Positions 8,628 to 18,805 of a DNA stretch of 64,000 nucleotides are shown here, piece by piece (the first letter of the stretch is position 1; each line of letters starts with the position of its first letter). The notes under the pieces are model-generated. The model searched no databases and had not been told where the DNA came from. It saw only the letters and a program-made list of their open reading frames with translations. The position numbers and the translations under genes were made by a program. The DNA lies in NCBI GenBank assembly GCA_963765875.1, contig CAVXYK010000014.1:1-64000 (forward strand), in the 5' to 3' direction. Origin of the DNA: JAWKOK01 sp963765875. GTDB lineage: Bacteria > Chloroflexota > Anaerolineae > Caldilineales > Caldilineaceae.

Positions 8628-11241
8628 TCAATCAGCTCCCGTTGACTCGGTGTCACTATAGGCGTCGGCTTCATCGGCCGGCAGCGTCGAGGCCTCAGCC
8701 ACAACATTGACGTCCTGGGTGGCCTGGGCCGAACCGCCGAACTCAGAGTCAACCTTCAGCAGATACTGGATGGGCCCTGACCTCCGTCGGACAATCCTGC
8801 TGCGATCCCTGCATCGGAACATCCGGCAGCCAGACCTGTCCATTACGCGAGATCTGCGCAAGGGCCAGTGAGTCGCCGCTGAATGACCAGGTCAGATTCA
8901 CACATCCGTTCACCGGAATCTCCGTCTGATCCACGCTGAAGTTGCTGATCACCGGAGCGGCAGGCGCTGGGGTCGCCGTCGGCTCTGCCGGCACAGGGGT
9001 AGCAGTCGGCTCGACGGGAGCTGGCGTCGCGGTCGGCTGTGCGCCGGCCTCAACCAGCACAGGCACACTTACTGAATTGGATTGGCCCGTGAAGTCGATG
9101 GCGTCGAGCACATAGTTCAGTTGACCGACATCGGTCGGGCAATCCTGCATGCCGCTGTTGGAGACCGGGCCCTGATCCATGATCACGTTGCCGTTACGCG
9201 CAATGCGCGTATAATCGGCTCCGCTCGTGCTCCAGGCGATGCTCACGCATTGGCCGACCGTAATGCGTCCGGGGCTGACCGTGAAGCCATTGATAACCGG
9301 GCCGGACGGGCCGGGCGTTGCCGTGGGCTGCGATGCGACCACATCCACGTAATCAACCGCTTCGTTGTTCCCACCAGGACCCTGGGCCCTGATGCGATAG
9401 GCGAAGTTGCCCTTCGCCCGGCGGACAATCCTGGGTGCTGCCTCTGAACGGAGCGTCGCTCCAGATGTCGTCATTGTTGCGGTAGAGGTCGACTCGAGCG
9501 ACATCACCGCTCACTTCCCAGATCAGCGAGACACATTGGCCTTCAGGAATCTGTCCAGAAGGATCAACCGAGAAGCGGTTGATGCGTGGTGCATCGGCCG
9601 TCTGCTCGACATAGATGCGAATTTGACGTGTGTCGACTGAATTATCATTCTTCACGACACGCAGATAGTAGGTCGTATCCTGTTTCGGGCATTCCTGGCG
9701 GCTACCTTGGCCGGCAACGCCATTGTTCTGCCAGTTCTCACCCTCGGAATAGAAATAGACCTCACGCACGTTGGAGACATTCCAACTGAAGGTCACACAT
9801 TCACCACGTTTGATATTGGTGCGGTCCACGGTGAAGTCGATACCCGGCAGAGGGCGTCTGGGTTGGAACGACGGTTGCGACTGGGCCTGCCGGCACCGTG
9901 ATGGCCACCCAGAGTTTTTCGCCAAAGGCTGAGCCGCCGGTGTTGTACATCTGCCAGACACTCTGGTAGACGGCGGGCTGAATCGGTGCAATCAGATCAA
10001 CATAGAGGTCATAGGTTGCACCAGGTTGCGACTGTACCGACAATTGCCGTGGCCTGACCACCCATTTGCGCACCCGGTCGATTGCCCTGCACGAAGGTGA
10101 CGCCATAGTTGCTGTCCCAGGTGCAAGTGCCGCTGTTCAGCACGCGCCAGCCTTTTCGGAAAACCTGACCACCGGGAATGACAGGCGGAGCGGTCATGTT
10201 CTGATCGTCATAGGAGAGATCGGAGACCCACGTCATGCTGTCGATGCAGCCAGGCGTCACCGGAGGACGGACAACGGGCTGTGCCGGTGTTGGCGTCGGT
10301 GAGGGCGCCGGGATGATGAACTCAGGCTCAACATCCAGATACTCGCCGATCAGTTTTTCAACAACGCCGGTCTCCTGAAGCAGGGTCAGAACCTCATTGG
10401 TCCGCGCCTGGAACTCGACAGCTCCTCTTGGAAAGGCGATGGCATAGGCTTCGTTGTTCAGGCCCTGAGCGACAATATTGACGCCGCCCTCTTCCACATA
10501 ACTTTCAGCAACCAGCAGATCGAGCATGACCACATCAATAAGGCCCGCTGTCACATCCTGCACGGCCCGGCCAATGTCGCCGAAGCTGTGAATATTGGTC
10601 TCCGGAACCAAACCAGGTATCGACTAGGTTGTCAAGCAACAGATCCTCGTAGACCGATCCGCTCTGCACACCGATGCGCAGGATTGCCAAGTCCCGCAAG
10701 CTGGTGATCGGGCCGACAGCTCGCGCCATTCAGCAGCCAACACGGCATCCTGACTCACATAGTAGATATGGCTGAAATCAACCTGTTGCTCTCGCTCTTC
10801 CGTTACAGAAATCGCAGCGATGGCAGCGTCAATCTGGCCGACCTGTAGCGCTGCGCCCAGTCCATCAAAGGCGAAGTCTCGCAGTTCAACTTCAACGCCC
10901 ATGTTGACGGCAATCGCCTTGATCAAAGCCGGATCGAAGCCGACGATCTCGAAGTCTTCGCCGTAGGATTCGAACGGCGGGTAGTCGGCAGAGGTGCCAA
11001 CCACCATCTTCCCCGTCTCCTGAATCCTGGCCCACGGATCCTCAGGCATGAGGGCATCTCCACCCGTCCCGGGAGCTTCGACAGCGACAGGTGTGGCGGT
11101 CGCCGCCTCAACGACCACTGCAGTTGGCGGCACGGGCGTCGCCGTTGGATCAGGCGATCCGCCACAAGCAACCAGCGCCGCCATAGCGACGAGTAGAATA
11201 GCTATCAGCGCGACAAGTCGCGCCATTTTCCCTTTAGGCAT
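8628..11241 (-). pseudogene. Lipoprotein: amino-acid-type solute-binding domain fused to an FW domain and four Ig-like domains (frameshifted)
   Basis: Reading across six frame changes gives one protein of 869 residues: 2614 nt minus a net 4 bases is divisible by three. The start at 11241 follows AAGGAGAG. In order come a lipoprotein signal with lipobox LVAC, a Pro/Thr-rich PTATP linker, an SBP_bac_3 (amino-acid type) binding domain, and an NBR1-like FW domain marked by CTWDSNYGVTFVQG, VDLIAP and VYQSVWQM. Four Ig-like repeats follow, each with a GECV/GQCV-type cysteine, a Trp two or three residues on, and a second QDCP/QECP-type cysteine. PTATP linkers separate the last ones. Expected role: a surface-anchored ligand-binding or adhesion protein; no ABC permease is adjacent. 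The domains are intact apart from frame changes near 10730, 10625, 10030, 9880, 9410 and 8775, so consensus indels are at least as likely as true decay. Confidence 0.75.
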
Positions 11242-11412
11242 ATTCTCTCCTTGAGTCATGTGCATCTGTCAGAAAAAAAACTGGCTTCAGGAATATCGGA
11301 ATCTGCCATATCGGCACTTTCATGTTCCGAAGCGCAAATTCAGTTGGCCATTGTAACATTGTGGTTGGGTAACCGCCCAAAGGCTCAACGCACTACAGTC
11401 CGGGAAATGGTT

Positions 11413-12378
11413 CTACGCATCCTGCCAATCGGACGCATCGTTCAGCCGATCGATCTGTTCAGAAGAGAGGCTCAGTTCGGTCGCGGCCAGGCTGCCCATC
11501 AGTTGCTCGACCGTATTTGCGCCGATGATGGGCGACGTCATGAACGGTTGTGCCAACAGCCAGGCCAGAGAGACCGCCACCGGCGTACTCTCGGTTTCGT
11601 CGGCAACAGCGTTGACTGCGTCCAGTGTCTTCCAGCCGGCTTCGTTGAAGTAGTGGCTCTGGATGCCTTCCGCCCGAACGCTGTTGGCCACGCTGTCGCG
11701 CCCATACTTTCCGGTCAGGAAACCGCCGGCCAATGGGCTATAGGGAATCACGCCAATTTCATATTCTGTCGCCACATCTTTCAGCTCGCGTTCAAATTCA
11801 GCTCGGTTGACAAGGTTGTAGTGAGGCTGGATGCTGTCGTAGCGGACCTTGCCTCGGCTGTCGCTGGCCCACAGCGCCTGCATCAGACGCCACGCCGGAT
11901 AGTTGCTGCAGCCTGCATATCTCACCTTGCCCTGGCGCACCAGCGTATCAAGCGCATCCATCGTCTCATCGATCGGTGTCTCTGCGTCATAGAAGTGGGT
12001 TTGGTAGAGATCGATATAGTCGGTCTGCAATCGCTTCAGGCTATCTTCGCATGCGCGGATGATATGGGCGCGACTAAGTCCTTCGCCGTTCGGGCCATCC
12101 CACATGCGTCCACGCACCTTGGTCGCCAACACAACGTCTTCACGATTGGCGCGCACTTTCATCCAACGACCGATAATCTCTTCACTGACGCCGCCCTCAT
12201 TGCCTTCGACCCAACGGCTGTAGATATCAGCCGTATCGATGAAGTTGCCGCCGGAGTCCAGAAAAGCATCCATGACATCGAAACTGGTATTGACGTCAGC
12301 GGTCCAACCCCACTGCATGGTGCCGAGACAGAGTTCAGAGACTTTGAGTCCGGTGCGTCCAAGTCTGCGATAGTTCAT
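11413..12378 (-). CDS. Aldo/keto reductase
   Basis: A 321-residue NADPH-dependent oxidoreductase with a TIM barrel, of the AKR11/YajO-like group. The N-terminal GRTGLKVSELCLGTMQ is typical. The catalytic Asp-Tyr pair is in DTADIYSRW, Lys in LATKVRG and His in LYQTHF. The C-terminal IIGANTVEQL segment binds cofactor. The start is supported by AGGAGAG six bases before ATG 12378. It is flanked by the frameshifted selB and the binding-protein gene on the same strand, with no obvious functional link. Unlike both neighbours it is intact. Substrate unknown. Confidence 0.9.
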   Translation of the reverse strand: MNYRRLGRTGLKVSELCLGTMQWGWTADVNTSFDVMDAFLDSGGNFIDTADIYSRWVEGNEGGVSEEIIGRWMKVRANREDVVLATKVRGRMWDGPNGEGLSRAHIIRACEDSLKRLQTDYIDLYQTHFYDAETPIDETMDALDTLVRQGKVRYAGCSNYPAWRLMQALWASDSRGKVRYDSIQPHYNLVNRAEFERELKDVATEYEIGVIPYSPLAGGFLTGKYGRDSVANSVRAEGIQSHYFNEAGWKTLDAVNAVADETESTPVAVSLAWLLAQPFMTSPIIGANTVEQLMGSLAATELSLSSEQIDRLNDASDWQDA

Positions 12379-12454
12379 CGTTCTCTCCTTTTAGATGGAA
12401 GTGTGTGATCATCACATGAAACTGTCGGGGACGTCTAATACTGCCGGCGCGCAC

Positions 12455-14413
12455 CTATGGCGCGGCGACGCGCATCACCCTGACGTCGCCGTCCCGGCGT
12501 GTGATGCGTCTGGCGTCCAGTTCTTCCAGAAGCGCCTGGGCATACTTTCGACTGGTATCAAACAGGTCACGGGTTTCGGCCAAGGTAATCGAGCCATTGG
12601 CTTGATATGATCCTGGATCTGCTGAGAGGCTGACTCAAAATCGGCCATGCGAAAAGGACGCCACCAGCAAGCCGAATCAGGTGACCCTGTTCGACCATCA
12701 TTTCCAGCAATTCAGCATCATTGCCCAGGATTTCGAGGGTCTCTCCGGCATTGGGCGGTGAAAACGGCGACGCTGAAAACGCAGCCAATACCCGATCGAC
12801 CCGTGCCCGTTGATCAGGGCTCAGTTCAATCGAAAAGCCGCTCTGCCAAACCAACGCATCATCGGTCTCGATCAGCTCGCAGCCTTGGGCTCCTCGAGCA
12901 TGGCGTTGAAGAGCCGCACAGCGAGCTTGGTCAACCTGGCTGCCGACTGAAGTCGACTGCGGGCTTCACTCCGTGGCATGCCCTGGCGCAATGGATGCTC
13001 GGCGTGGAAGGCATGGAGCAGGCCAAGTAGCTGCTGCAACGTCCCTTCCCAATGCTCATTGTAACCAGTCGACGATCATTGCCGGCTCCTAGCTCGGTAA
13101 CGGCCCCAGCCGAGCACAGCTCGTTCAAGTTTTCTTGTGCGGTCTCCAGATCAAGGCCGCTCAAGGCAATCAGATCGGATTCAGTGGCAAATGGATTCCG
13201 GGCCAAGGTCTGTAGCAGAATCTTCATCGGGCAAACCGCTCGCCAATGTCTTGAACAGTGCCAAAGCCTGCGGATCGAAGCGCTTCCAGCGGCGACGCGG
13301 ATGTGGGTTGAGGACAAGCCCACCGCCGAGCGTGCTGCTGGGCGACGGCTGGCGCAGGATGAAGCGATCACCTGAGGCCACGGCCAGCGGACTCGCCAAT
13401 CGCAGCTGCAGCCAGCCGGCTGCCTCCAGGTTCAATCTGCTCTGCGCCAAGCAGCCGTACCCGCGCCGAAACCTCCGACGCGCCGACAAAGAAGTCGACG
13501 GCTTGATTGTGGGTCAGTGGTTTGGATGCGCCGACCAACAGGCGAAACGAGACATCGACCAGCACCGTGCTGCGCACCGTGCCCGGCTTGACGACCACTT
13601 GCCCGCGGCGAGATCTCATCGGTGGCGATGTTGCTGAGATTGATGGCCAGCCGGCTGCCGGGTTCTCCTGATTGGATTTGTTTGCCGTGGGTTTGCAGAC
13701 CGCGGATGCGACCTTCTGCGCCGCTGGGCAGCGATTTCAACGGCATCGCCCACCGAAAAGTGGCCGTCCATCAACGTGCCGGTCACAATGGTGCCAAACC
13801 CACTAATGCTGAAGATCCGATCGATTGGTAGACGAGGGCGAGCCCGATTGCGACGCGGTGGAAGCGTTTCAAGCGTTCCGGCCAAAGACTGACGTAGATC
13901 CTCCAGCCCTTCGCCAGTCATTGCGCTGACGCGCACGATAGATGCCGAAGACAGGTGGGTATCTTGCAGAAGCTCAACAACATCCAGTTCGACCAGATCA
14001 AGCCATTCGGGATCATCAATGAGATCGACCTTGGTCAGTGCAACCACTGCCGCAGGTACGGCAAGCAGATCAAGGATGGCCAGATGTTCACGCGTCTGAG
14101 GCATGATGCCCTCATCCGCAGCGATCACGAGCATGGCTGCGTCAACACCACCCACGCCGGCCAGCATATTCTTGATAAAATCAATGTGTCCGGGGACATC
14201 AACAATGCCTACATTCTGCGTCGATCACTGTCAGAGGTCGGACATCCGAGCGCCGTCTGCCCGAATCGGCAAATCGATCCAGGCAAAGCCCAGATCGATG
14301 GTCATACCACGTGCCTTTTCTTCTTTCAAACTGTCGGGATCAATGCCGGTAAGTGCCTGAACCAGGGCTGACTTTCCATGGTCCACATGTCCTGCTGTGC
14401 CGATAACACGCAT
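12455..14413 (-). pseudogene. selB: Selenocysteine-specific elongation factor SelB (about ten frame changes)
   Basis: Reassembled across frames this is a 652-residue SelB: 1959 nt, with five insertions and five deletions that cancel. The N-terminus has the GTPase P-loop GHVDHGKS, then DVPGH (G3) and TKVD (G4). The C-terminus has the winged-helix domains that bind the SECIS element, ending in TSRKYAQALLEELDARR. SelB carries Sec-tRNA to UGA codons on the ribosome. The start follows the stop of the coiled-coil gene by 13 bases, so the two form an operon. Two in-frame TGA codons near 14225-14233 disappear if one missing base upstream and one extra base near 14213 are assumed, giving a smooth PLTVIDAE-VGIVDVPGH junction. 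No selA, selD, tRNA-Sec or recognised selenoprotein lies in the window. Either the consensus carries indels, or selB is newly inactivated. Confidence 0.8.
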
Positions 14414-14426
14414 AGAGTACCGACAT

Positions 14427-15745
14427 CTACCGCTTGCTGCCGTTGGTAGGATTGGTCGCCTCACCGGAGGTGACGCCGGGCGTACGACGTTGGCCTGCCT
14501 GGCTGGCATATAGCTCAGCGTTGCGACGTTGACGCTGCCACTCCTCCTCAAGATCTCGGACCTTGTCGTCTCGCTCTTGGACGGAAGACTGCAGCCCATC
14601 CAGCCACGTATTGTGCGGTACCCAGAAAGTAGGTGCTGTAGCTCTCCTGAAGCTTCCATAGATGCTGAATCAACATCTCGTGTACCTTCAGATCATGATC
14701 CAGTGGCGGGAATTGTTCGACGACCTCGCGATTATACTTATCCTGTTCGCCCCACAGATGTTCCTGGCCAAGTTCTGCCTTGCGACGTCGTTTCTCAAAC
14801 TCTTCGCGGAATTCATCCATTTCGCGACGAATGCGCTCCTCGGCCAGCCGCTGGAATTCCTGCACCTGCGACTGCTCACGCAAGATAAGATCCTTGAACT
14901 CTTGAATTTCGCCGACGGAGCGTCGGGCAATCTCGACTTGTTGACCAAAGCTCTGCACCCGCTCGTACGCCTGAGTGACCATTTGCTTCTGTTCCGCCAC
15001 AGTTTCCTGTACACGCGCAATCGACTGTTGGCGTTCCACACCGGCGGAACGGATTTGCTCCATAAAGTCCGCTTGCTGGTTGCGGAGAACATCAATCGTC
15101 CCCGGCAGTTTTTCCGAACCGACCTCCACCCGACGGATGCCCTCTTCAAGGATGGGAATGCGCCCGGAGACGGCTTCAATTCGCTTGAAGAGTTCGACAG
15201 TCTCCTGTTGAAGCTGGGCAATGCGCTTGGTATCGCTTGTACGCTGCTCGGCCAGGAAGGGGATCTGTCGAGTTCGCTCCTCAATCTCCTTTGCCAAGCC
15301 ACCCAACTGATTACGAACGGCCATGACCAACTCGCCCAGCCGCTCATCTTCAACAGACCGAAGCTCAATCGCCTCTTCCAGACGGCCGATGCGTGGCAGT
15401 TCACGTCGCACTTCACCGATTTCACGGCTCAGCATCTCACGGTCGCCCAATCGAGCTCGCTCCATATCCCGTTGGGATTGCACCCGATCATCATCGCCTC
15501 GATCAACAAGTGAGGCAGATCTCAGTCTTGGCGTTCTGAATCGAGGTCTCAAGCTGGGTAAACCGCCCCAACTGCGCCTGCGTACCCGCCAGCTGCCCTT
15601 CAAGCTCCTGAACGCGCCGAGCCTGTTCGATGATGTCGCCGGACTGGCTCTCAATGCGTTGTTGCAAACGCGCGATTTCCGCACGATCACGTCGATGCTC
15701 TTCATCGAGCCAGTTTACCATCTGTGCAAGTTGTGCAATATCCAT
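14427..15745 (-). pseudogene. Long coiled-coil protein upstream of selB (two frame changes)
   Basis: A 438-residue protein after correcting two +1 shifts (near 15520 and 14615); 1319 nt minus 2 is divisible by three. It starts MDIAQLAQMVNWLDEEHRRD and is almost entirely heptad-rich, charged and rich in Arg, Glu and Gln: an extended coiled coil without a signal peptide or membrane segment. It ends in a short Gly/Ser/Thr tail (TPGVTSGEATNPTNGSKR). I know of similar myosin-tail-like proteins in Chloroflexota but no assigned function. It is the first gene of a two-gene unit with selB, separated by 13 bases. A structural, cytoskeletal or nucleoid role is only a guess. Confidence 0.65.
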
Positions 15746-16132
15746 CTGGATTCACCTTCGCAGTGCTGATTCACGCATAGTCCGGCCTTCCGATCCGATG
15801 AGATAAGTGCAAGGATGCGGGCTACGCCGCCAATGAGAGCCTATTATAGCAAAATAAGATGGCGTAACCAACCGCCGGTCGGCTGCGGGCGGTTCTCCAT
15901 TTTAGGATAGCTCGTGTTTACGACAACTTGTACGACACGGTGTCCGGCAAATAGCCGATCCCGCTTTTTCAGATGATTCAGCGCATTAGTCGACGAAATT
16001 CACGAAATAAAGATAGACCCATCAACCGAGGGCGTCCCCAATGCAACCGCTGGTTTGGCCGATTTTGACCTGACTGATACAATGCGGCAGATAAACCGCT
16101 ATGGCAATTCAAATCCCATCTGAGACCCTCAT
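15746..16132. other. Divergent promoter region, no gene seen
   Basis: Nearly 390 bases between the coiled-coil/selB unit (minus) and the glycosyltransferase pair (plus). No convincing reading frame or RNA gene. One promoter-like box pair at 16055-16083 is listed separately. Confidence 0.4.
16055..16083 (+). promoter_or_regulatory. Sigma70-like promoter for the glycosyltransferase pair
   Basis: TTGGCC (16055-16060), a 17-base spacer, then TACAAT (16078-16083), ending 49 bases before the ATG at 16133. Box quality is fair and the position is right. Confidence 0.45.
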
Positions 16133-17315
16133 ATGCGCATTGGAGTCGATGCCCGGTTGATTTACCATCAACCGGCAGGCATTAGCCGTTATACTTGGCA
16201 CCTGCTACAGGCGCTTGCAAAGATTGATCAGAGCGACGAGTTCGTTGTTTTTCAACATAGAAATCAGCGAGAAGCAATCGTCAATCAGGAAAATTTCAAA
16301 CGAGCAACGCTCTTCGCACCCAGCCCATGGCAGGTTGGAACAATTCATGCTGCCTCTGGAATTGCATCGATTTTCACTGGATCTGATCCACGGCACAGAC
16401 TTCATCCCTCCGTTGCGTTCACAGATTCCCGCCGTCATTACTGTCCACGATCTTGCATTTCTGCATTGGCCGCATCTGGTGACCCCGGACAGTGCCGCCT
16501 ATTACGGTCAGATCGACAGAGCCGTCCAACACGTCAAACAGATCATTGTGCCCAGCGAAAGCACGAAGGATGATGCCGTCGCGCTTTTCGGTGTGCCGGA
16601 CAGCAAAATCAACGTCATTGCCGAGGCCGCAGATCCGCTCTTTCGCCCGCTCCCTATCGAACAGACGCGCAGAGATGTGATGGCCCGACATGGGATCCCG
16701 GAGAAGTATATCTTCTTTGTGAGCACCATCGAGCCGCGGAAGAATGTCAACGGTCTTCTTCGCGCATTTCGTATTTTGCTGGACCGATACAATGTCCACG
16801 ATACGGCGCTCGTGCTAGCCGGCAGCGAAGGCTGGCTATACGAAGACACCATGGCGCTGGTGGACGAGCTTGGCCTTCAAGACAAGACAGTCTTTCTTGG
16901 ACGCGTCACGGACCCCGAATTGCTGAAGCTCTATGTCGGAGCGCAGTGTCACGTCCACCCGGCACTCTACGAGGGTTTCGGATTGCCGCCGCTGGAGGCG
17001 ATGGCCTGCGGCACACCCACCATCGTCAGCAACGTCAGCAGCCTGCCCGAGGTTGTCAACGATGCAGCGCTGCTGGTCAATCCGGAAGACCACGAAGAGA
17101 TCGCTGTCGCCATCTATCGGCTGCTCACCAATGACGATCTGCATGCTGAGCTCCGACGCAAAGGTCTGCAACAGGCCAAATATTTCAGTTGGGACAAAGC
17201 AGCGAGCGCCACGCTCGACGTTTACCGAAAGGTAGTCGAAAGCGAGTGCAGTGAGACGGAGTCAAAACGTGCTGAGTCTCTGACCACAGTGTCTGAGGCG
17301 CCTGACGAAATCTGA
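16133..17315 (+). pseudogene. GT4-type glycosyltransferase (one frameshift)
   Basis: A mannosyltransferase-like GT-B enzyme of 393 residues after one +1 correction: 1183 nt minus 1 is divisible by three. The N-terminus (MRIGVDARLI...GISRYTWHLL) is read from ATG 16133. Around 16325-16335 the frame moves to one that continues PLELHRFSLDLIHGTDFIPP and the rest of the protein. One extra C in AGCCCATGG explains the break. The donor-site motif YEGFGLPPLEAMACGTP and the FVSTIEPRKN hinge are intact. Together with the next gene, 39 bases downstream, it probably assembles a surface polysaccharide or glycolipid. Substrate unknown. Confidence 0.8.
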
Positions 17316-17354
17316 GTCACCCGTGCCACCGGAGTCATCTAAGTCAAGCGTTTC

Positions 17355-18614
17355 ATGAACATTCTCCTGCTGACACCGCAGTTACCCTATCCTCCCCGCC
17401 AGGGAACGACCATCCGCAACTACAATTTGATTAGCGAGCTTGCTCACAACCATACCGTTGATCTGTTGACCTTTCTGGCCCCCGGCGAAAAACTGACGAC
17501 AGACAACCCATTGAACAAAATCTGCCGGACCGCATTGGCGGCTGTCCAGCCGGAACGCACCTTGGCCCATCGTGGCCGCGACACCCTCACCAGGCGCCTG
17601 CCCGATATGGCGCTTCGTCTGGAAAGCGATGAGATGCGCTCGCTGACCCGGCAACTGGTCGAAGCCAACGCCTATGATATCGTCCAGACTGAGGGCATTG
17701 AGATGGCCCAGTATGGAGCACTTGCTCGGGAAAGGGCGGCAGATCGGGGAATACGTACTGCTTGGGTGTTTGACGACCACAACTGCGAATACCTGCTTCA
17801 GAAACGCAGCGCCACAACCGATCTGCGCAATCCGTCTCGCTGGGTGGCTGCGGCCTACAGCCTGGCACAATGGCAGAAACTAGAGTCCTACGAAAGACAG
17901 ATCTGCCGTCAGGCCGACGCAGTTGTTGCCGTTAGCCCCGCAGATGCCGAAGCCTTGCAGGCGCTCGTGCCCGACCTGGAAGTGACAGTCGTCTCAAACG
18001 GCATCGATCTGGACCTCTATCCCTATGTCGGGAGTCCCGATGTCGGGGCAGAGGCTGCAAATGGGGCAAGTCCGAACCTGGTTTTCACAGGCAAGATGGA
18101 CTATCGCCCGAACATCGACGCCGCCCTATGGTTCGGTCAAAATGTGCTTCCGCTGATCCGGAAAGACCGGGATGACGTGCGTTTCCAGATTGTGGGCATG
18201 AATCCACACCCACGGCTCGACGAACTACGCGCCAATCCGGCCATCGAAATCACCGGCATGGTGCCGGAGACGATCTCATACATCCAAAATTCGGCAGTCT
18301 ACGTAATCCCCATGCGTGTCGGAGGCGGCACTCGCTTCAAGGCCCTGGAAGCCATGGCCAGCGGAAAGCCAATCGTCACAACTTCTCTGGGTGTTGAAGG
18401 CATCCCGGTCAAGGACGAACAAGAGCTGATGTTCGCTGACACGCCGGAGGCTTTTGCCGATGCCGTGCTTCACCTGTTGCAAGAAGACGAAGTGACACGC
18501 GCCAAACGCCACGAACTGGGTCTCTCAGCAAGGGCATTTGTGGAGAGTCACTACGGCTGGCAACAGATCGTGCCCAGATTGGAAGCACTCTACCAATCGA
18601 CAATCTCCAAGTAG
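17355..18614 (+). CDS. Glycosyltransferase family 4, sugar transferase
   Basis: A 419-residue intact GT-B glycosyltransferase. It starts MNILLLTPQLPYPPRQGTTI, the glycine/proline-rich start of exopolysaccharide sugar transferases. It carries FTGKMDYRPNIDAALWF in the hinge and GGGTRFKALEAMASGKPIV in the donor-binding site. It is in tandem with the preceding glycosyltransferase gene with a 39-bp gap, so the two are probably co-transcribed and act on one glycan. A terminator hairpin begins at the stop codon. Specific sugar unknown. Confidence 0.88.
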   Translation: MNILLLTPQLPYPPRQGTTIRNYNLISELAHNHTVDLLTFLAPGEKLTTDNPLNKICRTALAAVQPERTLAHRGRDTLTRRLPDMALRLESDEMRSLTRQLVEANAYDIVQTEGIEMAQYGALARERAADRGIRTAWVFDDHNCEYLLQKRSATTDLRNPSRWVAAAYSLAQWQKLESYERQICRQADAVVAVSPADAEALQALVPDLEVTVVSNGIDLDLYPYVGSPDVGAEAANGASPNLVFTGKMDYRPNIDAALWFGQNVLPLIRKDRDDVRFQIVGMNPHPRLDELRANPAIEITGMVPETISYIQNSAVYVIPMRVGGGTRFKALEAMASGKPIVTTSLGVEGIPVKDEQELMFADTPEAFADAVLHLLQEDEVTRAKRHELGLSARAFVESHYGWQQIVPRLEALYQSTISK

Positions 18615-18665
18615 CGCACAGCAGGGACGCATATCACATGATATGCGTCCCCGCTGTGCGTTTCT
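18615..18665 (+). terminator. Terminator after the glycosyltransferase pair
   Basis: A 22-bp stem with one mismatch (18615-18636 with 18639-18660) follows the stop codon directly and is trailed by TTTCTC. Strong hairpin, modest T-tract. Confidence 0.65.
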
Positions 18666-18695
18666 CATCCTAGGTAGAAGCCTGTTCACTGATAC

Positions 18696-18781
18696 AAAAA
18701 GTGCCGGGGACTTCCCGATGCTGGGGCGTCGAAATCAGCGTCAGTTCACCCGCTCTGTTGCATAAGTCCCCGGCACTTTTT
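18696..18781. repeat. Inverted repeat with perfect 18-bp arms
   Basis: The arms are 18696-18713 (AAAAAGTGCCGGGGACTT) and 18764-18781, enclosing 50 bases. Both ends carry A5/T5 runs, so the unit could terminate transcription on either strand, or be a small mobile palindromic element. It lies between convergent genes. Confidence 0.6.
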
Positions 18782-18805
18782 CGATGCCACTTCGCGGACC
18801 TATCC

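Noticed and set aside
11251..12408. Long open frame on the plus strand opposite the aldo/keto reductase gene.
   Set aside because: It mirrors a clear aldo/keto reductase with ribosome-binding site and catalytic motifs. The antisense translation has no family pattern and is a by-product of codon bias.
14225..14233. Two in-frame TGA codons inside selB, which could suggest selenocysteine in SelB itself.
   Set aside because: No Sec insertion is known in SelB, and no good SECIS-like hairpin is evident next to them. Assuming one missing base upstream and one extra base downstream gives a smooth PLTVIDAE-VGIVDVPGH reading, in line with eight more indels in the same gene.
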